A DNA stretch of 20,039 nucleotides, from contig CAZNDN010000072.1 in assembly GCA_964571815.1 (NCBI GenBank), positions 1 to 20,039 of the forward strand. The letters are read 5' to 3'. Both the position numbers and the translations under genes were made by a program. Shown here piece by piece: positions 8,087-14,073 of this stretch (positions are counted from its first letter, which is position 1; every line of letters begins with the position of its first letter). The DNA is from CAZNDN01 sp964571815. Lineage in GTDB: Bacteria; Fibrobacterota; Chitinivibrionia; Chitinivibrionales; WJKA01. A model generated the notes under the pieces. It ran no database searches. It was given only the letters and a program-made list of their open reading frames with translations, and had not been told where the DNA came from.

Positions 8087-9544
8087 CTAGGGCATGGTAT
8101 CTCGCTGGAACAGCACGGCGGGTGTTCGCAGGTATCCTTTTCGTGATTTCCTGATCGGTATGTCGCCGATAAGTGCATGGGCCATGAGATAGCCGATCGT
8201 GTGCCAGTCGGGGACGCACGACGCAATGCCTTTCAGCGACAACGAGGGATTTTCATCGAAGCAGAGGATCGCCGTTTCGGAAGGAATGGATACGCGCCGG
8301 CTTTCGCACCACCCAAGGCAGGCGCGCGCGGTGTCGGCCGTGCCGCACAGCCACATCGAGCCCCGCGGCGCCCGGCGGAGCAGATCGTCAATGTCCTCGC
8401 CGATGGTGACGACCTTGTACAACTCAGGCATGGTCATCGGCCGGTATTTACTCAGAAGGCCCTCGAGGTACTCGAAATGCCCCGAGACACGGAAACTTGC
8501 CGTGCGCTTGAAAATCTCCTCCGCCGATTGCCCGGGGCGCCGGGCCTGAATCAGAAACATGATCCGGGCGTGGGGGTTGCGCACCAGCATCTCGGAGATG
8601 AAGCGGAAGAGAAAGCGGACGTTGGAAATGTCTTCTTGATCTTCCCGGAAGATTAGCACGATGTCCTGAAAACTCCGTGAAGTGCAGTAATCGGCGGCTG
8701 TCCGGACAACATTGGTAATGATCGTGCCGTGACAGAAGTAATGCGCGTTGCGGGGACGCCTGGCGTGCACGCCGCACAGGAGTATCTTTTTTCCGGTTCG
8801 TGACAGCACCGGACCGAGGGCCGCGATCAAGGGGTGCAGATTCGCATACCTCTTCGCGGTGATACCGCAGATACACACGCCGGCATGTTCGCTCCGTGCA
8901 AAGGCATCGGGACGCAGAAACAGATCGAGTTTTGCCGGATTTTCGAACCGAATTCGGAGCCGGTGATTGTGCAGTTCATGCTCCATTGCCGAAAATGCTT
9001 TCCGAACAGGGGTTTCGGCCGCAAGGTCCGACGGGTCGCCTTCGGAGAAGTTGAAGCAGGCAATCGTGCCGCGCCGGCCGAATGAGCGTATTGATTGCAG
9101 GCCGCCCACCCAGAAGTTCCTTCCCACTTTCCTGGCCAGTCCCCTCCGGGCAAGTATCCGGTAGGCACGGGTAACGTTGGGGTGAGCGGTCTTGAACTGT
9201 TTGGAGACGAGTTTGAGCGCGGGAAGAGCTTCCCCGTATTTCAGCCTGCCCGTGGCGATGTCTTCGGCAATGGCCTCGGCAATGGATTCCGCCGAGGTTG
9301 CGCTGTGCGCGGCAACCGGCTCTGAAACCCCCTCCATACGTGAGGTCACGAAAAGTCCCCGGCCGCGAATCGCGGTCAAGCGGCCGTCGGCAACATACGG
9401 CCTGAGTTTGTGCTGCACGGAGGATACGGAAACCCCGAATCGACGGGACAGTTCGCGAACCGTGGGAAGGCGTTCCCCGGCCGAAGGATCCGAAATTGCC
9501 TTCTCGATCCATCGTGAAAGTTTCTCTGCGGGACGCAACGTCAT
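8087..9544 (-). CDS. Transcription regulator with two tandem GntR-type winged helices and a LacI-like sensor domain
   Basis: The product has 485 residues if started at the ATG at 9544. The frame extends upstream to 9679, but the extra residues are not conserved-looking. No good ribosome binding site precedes 9544, so the start is uncertain (ATG at 9583 is an alternative). Residues about 5-70 are a GntR winged helix (R-L-P-T-V-R-E-L-S-R-R-F-G-V-S, R-G-R-G-L-F-V). Residues about 84-145 look like a second one (I-A-E-D-I-A-T-G-R-L-K-Y-G-E-A-L-P-A, R-A-Y-R-I-L-A-R-R-G-L). The rest resembles a periplasmic-binding/LacI-type sensor, with the typical close I-P-S-E-T-A-I-L-C-F-D-E-N-P-S-L, I-G-Y-L-M-A-H-A-L and T-P-A-V-L-F-Q-R. 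AraR-type regulators combine one winged helix with such a sensor. Inferred role: sugar-responsive control of the flanking secreted-enzyme genes. It is divergent from the 9712 gene and convergent with the 6707 gene. Confidence 0.82.
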   Translation of the reverse strand: MTLRPAEKLSRWIEKAISDPSAGERLPTVRELSRRFGVSVSSVQHKLRPYVADGRLTAIRGRGLFVTSRMEGVSEPVAAHSATSAESIAEAIAEDIATGRLKYGEALPALKLVSKQFKTAHPNVTRAYRILARRGLARKVGRNFWVGGLQSIRSFGRRGTIACFNFSEGDPSDLAAETPVRKAFSAMEHELHNHRLRIRFENPAKLDLFLRPDAFARSEHAGVCICGITAKRYANLHPLIAALGPVLSRTGKKILLCGVHARRPRNAHYFCHGTIITNVVRTAADYCTSRSFQDIVLIFREDQEDISNVRFLFRFISEMLVRNPHARIMFLIQARRPGQSAEEIFKRTASFRVSGHFEYLEGLLSKYRPMTMPELYKVVTIGEDIDDLLRRAPRGSMWLCGTADTARACLGWCESRRVSIPSETAILCFDENPSLSLKGIASCVPDWHTIGYLMAHALIGDIPIRKSRKGYLRTPAVLFQRDTMP

Positions 9545-9550
9545 GGTTGC

Positions 9551-9596
9551 TGGTAATATAATACAAGTACTACAATTAGACATGATTCTATACCAA
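9551..9596. promoter_or_regulatory. AT-rich divergent promoter/operator region
   Basis: Between the regulator (start 9544) and the gene at 9712 lies an AT-rich island that contrasts with its GC-rich surroundings. It holds TATAAT on the plus strand (9557-9562), and the minus strand offers TATTAT-like boxes for the regulator. Two related half-sites face each other: CTGGTAATATAAT (9551-9563) and, on the minus strand, TTGGTATAGAAT (9596-9585). The minus strand also reads TTGTA-GTAC-TTGTA, a direct repeat in the middle. This is where an autoregulating GntR/LacI-type protein would be expected to bind. No convincing -35 box was found. Confidence 0.4.
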
Positions 9597-9698
9597 GGAA
9601 GTGTGCTCCCGGGCGATTTCGCACTATATTTCCGTGCTGCAGGGGCACGTACGCGAATTGTCGGATTCAAACACTGCACGTGAAAAGGTTCACTTCAC

Positions 9699-9706
9699 AA
9701 GGAGGT
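9699..9706 (+). promoter_or_regulatory. Ribosome binding site fixing the start at 9712
   Basis: AAGGAGGT lies 5 bases before the ATG at 9712. The frame is open back to 9601, but the longer start has no such site and adds a non-signal-like leader. A small hairpin, GTGAA-AAGG-TTCAC (9680-9693), sits just upstream. Confidence 0.75.
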
Positions 9707-9711
9707 CAGGT

Positions 9712-11712
9712 ATGGTAGTCGGGACTCGCGCGCCCACGGGGAGTCGAGTGAAATGCGGAAGCGGTTTGGTGATGGCGGCACTCGCGGTCTTTTGTGTTGC
9801 GGGTTCGCTTCGTTCCCAGACTAGTGTGAAGCTGTATGAGCGTGTTGAAGAGACGATGACCAACAGTACGTCGTTCGACAATCCTTTCATGGATACCGAG
9901 CTTCGACTCGACGTCACGGCGCCGTCGGGCAGAGAACTCGGCTCGGAATTCACCTGGTACGGCTTCTACGACGGTGACGGGAACGGGGGGCAGGACGGAG
10001 ACGTGTGGAAATTCAGGGTGCTGTTTGACGAGCCCGGCGAGTGGAGTATCGAGGCGGGTTTCTACGAGCCGGGGACCTCGACGAGCAACGGCCCGAATGA
10101 GAGCTTCACCTACACGGTGTCGTCAACACCAGTCGAGGGTGAGCACGGGCATATCCGCCTCGATCAGCGGAATTCCATGCGGTTTGCGTTCGACGACGGT
10201 ACGCCGTGGGTGCCGTTCTCGATTCACAGTTCACTGCTTCTGGACCGTGAAGATTCGAATGTGTCGTATCAGTGGATCGACGAGCATGTGGCGCGGGGGA
10301 TGAATGCGCTCGCCGTCCGTTTCAGCAGCAATACCAACAATGTCGACGACATGCAGGAGCTGGGTCAATACCACTGGTTGAAATCGGACGGTTCCCGGGC
10401 GGCAACCTGGCCGGGTCATGACGGCTTCGACTACGCGCGTCCCGACGTGGCCTCGTACCGTCACAACGAGAAGGTGATCGAGCACGCCCGGGAAAAGGGG
10501 ATCAGGATGTTTACGTGGTTCGGGATTACCGGTATCAACGGTCAGTACCGGACACCCGGCCCCCTTGACAACAGCGGCGGCGAGATGGGGCCGCTGCAGA
10601 AACTCCATATCAAATACTTCCTTTCCCGCTGGGCCGCGTATACCTGCTGGTGGCACTGGACGGTTACGAGTGAATGGGAGGAGACGCGAAACAATGAAGG
10701 CGGCAAGGAAATTCACGTCAATCATGCGAAAATGCTTCGCGACATGAACCCGTGGAAGACGCTGATCAGCAATCATTCGCAGAGCGACTGGAATCTTGGA
10801 GGACAGGAGGAAGGCTGGGGTCTGGCAACACTGCAGAAGCGCGTGGGAGATTCGGACGGCGAAGTGGTTTCCGGTCCGAAGGCATTTATCGAGGACCAGG
10901 ACCACCACGGCATACCGGTGTTCAATTGCGAGGGTATCTGGCAGTTGTCCACCACGGCGCGGAACCGGATTGCCACCATGGCTCATCTGATGGCCGGAGG
11001 ATTCAGCAATATCGCGTTGTGGGAGCAGGGGCACATTGACGGATCGTTCGGCTGCAACTGGCCGACGATCGTGCAGAAACACAAGGATGCCGCCGCGATG
11101 CTGGGAATGCTGACACGGTTTTTCAACCGTGAAGACATCGACATCAACCCGTGCGTGCCGGCTCACGACCTTGTGGAGAAAGACGGCGGGGGGCGTGCAC
11201 TATGCCTTGCCGAAGAAGGAGTGCGCTACTTCGTGTGGGTTGACGAGGGCGCAACGCCGACACTGGATCTGAGCGGTCGGAGCGGCACGTTTCATGTGGT
11301 ACGCTACGACGGCTCGGACCTTCCCGCGAGCGGGGGAGGCACGGAACTCGACGATATCACCGGGGGTGAGAAACGTTCGTTGGGCTCATGTCCGGAAAGC
11401 GGATTCGGCAACGACTATCTGTTTGTAGCGACCAAAGAGGGAGCCGTGGGTCGGGCCGAGCGGCTTGCCGGCCGCGCGGTTTCGCCCTCGGGCGCGAATC
11501 TGCTCAGTCAGGTTGGCTCGCGCGGCGTACGGGTGAGCTTCCCGGGCTCGTATCGAGTCTCCGTATACACTGTCCGCGGCGACATCACGGCCCGGTTCGA
11601 GGGCGCCGGGGCAACGACGTTCACTCTCCCCGAACGCTACGGCAGGGGCGCTTACGTGGTACGGCTGCGGGCGGGTGGCCGACAAGAACGGCTGCAACTC
11701 CTGAATCACTGA
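9712..11712 (+). CDS. Secreted DUF5060/DUF4038-type glycoside hydrolase with sorting tail
   Basis: The product has 666 residues. Residues 1-35 form a long signal peptide (hydrophobic core LVMAALAVFCVAG). Residues about 38-140 match the DUF5060 beta-sandwich (L-Y-E-R-V-E-E at the start, W-K-F-R-V-L-F-D-E-P-G-E-W). From about 144, a TIM-barrel glycosidase of the DUF4038 type begins (F-D-D-G-T-P-W-V-P-F-S, Y-Q-W-I-D-E-H-V-A-R-G-M-N). Likely catalytic glutamates are E321 or E323 in T-S-E-W-E-E and E407 in F-N-C-E-G-I-W; this is family analogy, not proof. Residues about 590-666 are a sorting tail (Y-R-V-S-V-Y-T-V-R-G-D, G-R-G-A-Y-V-V-R-L). It shares architecture with the 12144 gene but is a divergent paralogue. 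Expression is likely controlled by the divergent regulator at 8087-9544. Substrate is unknown. Confidence 0.85.
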   Translation: MVVGTRAPTGSRVKCGSGLVMAALAVFCVAGSLRSQTSVKLYERVEETMTNSTSFDNPFMDTELRLDVTAPSGRELGSEFTWYGFYDGDGNGGQDGDVWKFRVLFDEPGEWSIEAGFYEPGTSTSNGPNESFTYTVSSTPVEGEHGHIRLDQRNSMRFAFDDGTPWVPFSIHSSLLLDREDSNVSYQWIDEHVARGMNALAVRFSSNTNNVDDMQELGQYHWLKSDGSRAATWPGHDGFDYARPDVASYRHNEKVIEHAREKGIRMFTWFGITGINGQYRTPGPLDNSGGEMGPLQKLHIKYFLSRWAAYTCWWHWTVTSEWEETRNNEGGKEIHVNHAKMLRDMNPWKTLISNHSQSDWNLGGQEEGWGLATLQKRVGDSDGEVVSGPKAFIEDQDHHGIPVFNCEGIWQLSTTARNRIATMAHLMAGGFSNIALWEQGHIDGSFGCNWPTIVQKHKDAAAMLGMLTRFFNREDIDINPCVPAHDLVEKDGGGRALCLAEEGVRYFVWVDEGATPTLDLSGRSGTFHVVRYDGSDLPASGGGTELDDITGGEKRSLGSCPESGFGNDYLFVATKEGAVGRAERLAGRAVSPSGANLLSQVGSRGVRVSFPGSYRVSVYTVRGDITARFEGAGATTFTLPERYGRGAYVVRLRAGGRQERLQLLNH

Positions 11713-11734
11713 GCAATCCCGCCACCGTGCATGA

Positions 11735-11774
11735 GGCCGCGCCGGAAAACCATGAGAATGGGCCGGACGCGGCC
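11735..11774 (+). other. Strong composite hairpin with GNRA-type loop after the 9712 gene
   Basis: GGCCGCG-CCGG (11735-11745) pairs with CCGG-A-CGCGGCC (11763-11774) as an 11-bp stem with one bulged A. Inside, CCAT (11750-11753) and ATGG (11758-11761) pair around a GAGA tetraloop, which fits the GNRA rule. It starts 22 bases after the stop codon at 11712. No T-run follows, so it may be a 3'-end stability element, a Rho-independent-like pause site, or chance in GC-rich DNA. Confidence 0.45.
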
Positions 11775-12130
11775 TCTCTGAATCTCGACATCAACTGCCG
11801 GGATACCGAGTGCGTCATGACCAGGCATGGACATGGTGAGTTGGATGGTATCAAGGTTGAAACATACCACGATCTCGCACCCTCCATCAAGCTACCGCCG
11901 GCACTGGAGACGGACTTCAACCGGCGACGCCTTCATCGGGGTTTTTCACGATTGAGACGAATCGCTGCTTCATGGTATGTATGTGGTTCAGGTATGATCC
12001 ATGTGGGCTATGTTTGTGCCAAAGGTGCAGATATTTTTGCGTTGTGTGCGATTTTCTGCTCTATCTTATCTATTGCACGCAGGAGACGAGTGTTTCGGCC
12101 CGGACTGACTCACTAAGCCCCGCTCTTTTG
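11775..12130. other. Gene-poor interval upstream of the second DUF5060 gene
   Basis: The 431-bp gap 11713-12143 holds no recognisable gene. One plus-strand frame stays open from within the previous gene to a stop at 12114-12116. Its first half has coding-like codon use (for example L-D-I-N-C-R-D-T-E-C and Y-H-D-L-A-P-S-I-K-L-P-P), but it resembles no family I know. From about 11970 the DNA becomes AT-richer and T-rich, which fits a promoter for the 12144 gene. No convincing -35/-10 pair was found. Confidence 0.4.
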
Positions 12131-12143
12131 AAAGGAGCCCGAT

Positions 12144-14063
12144 ATGTTGAGCCGTACGAGATTCATCGCAGCACTCACCGCATTGCTGATTGGTTCGGCA
12201 CATGGACAGCAGGCGGTTCCGTTGTACGGCATGTTCGAAACATCGGTCACCAATACAAACCACTATGATAACAAGTTCCAGGATGTCCTCCTTGAAGCCG
12301 AATTTACCAGCCCTTCAGGTAAGAAGACTCCGTTCCGGGGATTTTTTGACGGTACGGGAGACGGCGGGGGCGAGAGGTATGATGTTGTGGAGCCCGTTGA
12401 TGATTTCGGGGGAGAATTGAGCGGCACCGTATGGAAATTGCGGTTTATGCCGACCGAGACCGGCACATGGGAATATACCTGGAAATTCTCGGATAATTCG
12501 GAAAATGGTTCCGGCTCGTTCAATTGTACAAGCAGCAACAAGCGGGGAGTTCTTAACGTCCTGGAATCCAATCCGCACTGGCTCGAGGATGCGAACGGTG
12601 AACCGTTCTTTCCCAAAGTGATATACATTCGTCCGGGCGAGCAATGTGCGTACCCGATCGATAGATACAATGTGGTATACGACAACCATGTCAGCGCCGG
12701 ATTCAATCTCATCGTATTTCCCTGGCTTCCCATCTGGACATGGAATACTCAGCAACTCAATCCCGCCAATGAGCCGTCCGACCGCGGCATACTACTCTGG
12801 CGGCAAGTTAAGCCGTATCCGGATGAATATCATAGTAAACTCGGCGAAACCGGCACGTATTTCGAAGGTCCTTCAGCGGACTACTGGGACGCGGACAGAA
12901 TGAATCTGTTTACATGGAAGCGGCTTGATGAACATCTTGCCTATCTTGCCGAAAAGGGAGTATACACCTGGGGATTTCAGGGTTTCAATATCAAAAGAAC
13001 TTTTCCCATCCAACCGCATAATTTTGGGGGCGACAAGTACCAATGGTACATCCGGTACTGCATGGCCCGCCTTGCGCCATACTACAACCTGATATGGAAC
13101 AACACCTGGGAATCGTCGAATGGATCGGATGAGTTCAAAAGGTTGACACAACAGGAAAAGCTTGATCCGTGGCGACGTGTTTATTTTCAGGTCGACTCGG
13201 ATGACAACAGGTACGATGTCATGGCCGCGGACAGGAAATGCTGTGGGGATTTTGAAAATGCAACCCGCCCGATCTGGTCGACCGAAAGCAACGGACTATG
13301 GGGCAGTGCCGATTATGAGCTTGTGTGGAGATTTCTCACCAAGGGAGTGACGCCGTATCATACGAAGGTTGTTGAAGCTACGCACAGGCGTTCGTTGCCG
13401 TTTCATGAATGGATCGGTGATGATCAAAAGCGAATTGCGTATGCATTCAATCTCATCGGCGATGAAACCGATTTCGGTGCGCTTACACCACGCTCAAATC
13501 TCTCCTCAACCGGTTTTTGCCTGGCACATGAAGGTGTTGAGTATGTTGTTTATTCATCCAGCGCAAGCTCATTTACCGTGGATGTGGGCTCAGGCGAGTA
13601 TGAAGTAACGTGGCTCAACATCAAGACCGATGATCATGAAGGACACAATCAAATAACCGGAGGGGAAGAAATCACCTTCCATCCTCCGGATAATGATTAT
13701 CGTGTATTGCATTTACGTAATACGACGGCAGCAACGGCCGTTGGCCGAACGCCGGACATGCACATGCGGGGTCCCGAAATCCGACCGGATAATTCAGGTG
13801 AATTCATATCGGGTCACGGGCTTGATCCGAAACCCATTCGGGTGCGGCGCGGGGGAGCGCTGCTGGAAGTGACGGGTTTGAGTCCGGATCGTGCGTACAC
13901 CGTAACCCTGATCGATACCCGGGGAAGAGTATCCACGGTTCGCCGAACCTCCGGTGCCGGCGGCAACCTGTCCTTTTCCACGGCACATCTGTCTCGCGGG
14001 ATATACCTGGTGCGGATAACGGAGCCGCGGCGGAAGTCCGGGGTGATTACCATTCTCAACTGA
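12144..14063 (+). CDS. Secreted DUF5060/DUF4038-type glycoside hydrolase with sorting tail
   Basis: The product has 639 residues. The ATG at 12144 follows AAAGGAG (12131-12137) at 6-base spacing. Residues 1-21 form a signal peptide (SAHG cleavage). Residues about 24-130 are a DUF5060 beta-sandwich (V-P-L-Y-G-M-F-E-T-S, P-T-E-T-G-T-W-E-Y-T-W). A TIM-barrel glycosidase follows (W-L-E-D-A-N-G-E-P-F-F-P, W-K-R-L-D-E-H-L-A-Y-L). Candidate catalytic residues are E323 in N-N-T-W-E-S-S and E381 in W-S-T-E-S-N. The sorting tail is at about 565-639 (YTVTLIDTRGR, SRGIYLVRI), the same subtype as in the genes at 268 and 2934. It is paralogous in layout to the 9712 gene. Ten bases separate its stop from the next start, indicating translational coupling. 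Confidence 0.85.
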   Translation: MLSRTRFIAALTALLIGSAHGQQAVPLYGMFETSVTNTNHYDNKFQDVLLEAEFTSPSGKKTPFRGFFDGTGDGGGERYDVVEPVDDFGGELSGTVWKLRFMPTETGTWEYTWKFSDNSENGSGSFNCTSSNKRGVLNVLESNPHWLEDANGEPFFPKVIYIRPGEQCAYPIDRYNVVYDNHVSAGFNLIVFPWLPIWTWNTQQLNPANEPSDRGILLWRQVKPYPDEYHSKLGETGTYFEGPSADYWDADRMNLFTWKRLDEHLAYLAEKGVYTWGFQGFNIKRTFPIQPHNFGGDKYQWYIRYCMARLAPYYNLIWNNTWESSNGSDEFKRLTQQEKLDPWRRVYFQVDSDDNRYDVMAADRKCCGDFENATRPIWSTESNGLWGSADYELVWRFLTKGVTPYHTKVVEATHRRSLPFHEWIGDDQKRIAYAFNLIGDETDFGALTPRSNLSSTGFCLAHEGVEYVVYSSSASSFTVDVGSGEYEVTWLNIKTDDHEGHNQITGGEEITFHPPDNDYRVLHLRNTTAATAVGRTPDMHMRGPEIRPDNSGEFISGHGLDPKPIRVRRGGALLEVTGLSPDRAYTVTLIDTRGRVSTVRRTSGAGGNLSFSTAHLSRGIYLVRITEPRRKSGVITILN

Positions 14064-14073
14064 GGTGAGCGCG

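Noticed and set aside
10231..11166. 311-codon open frame on the minus strand
   Set aside because: Antisense to the DUF5060/DUF4038 hydrolase, which has the convincing motifs.
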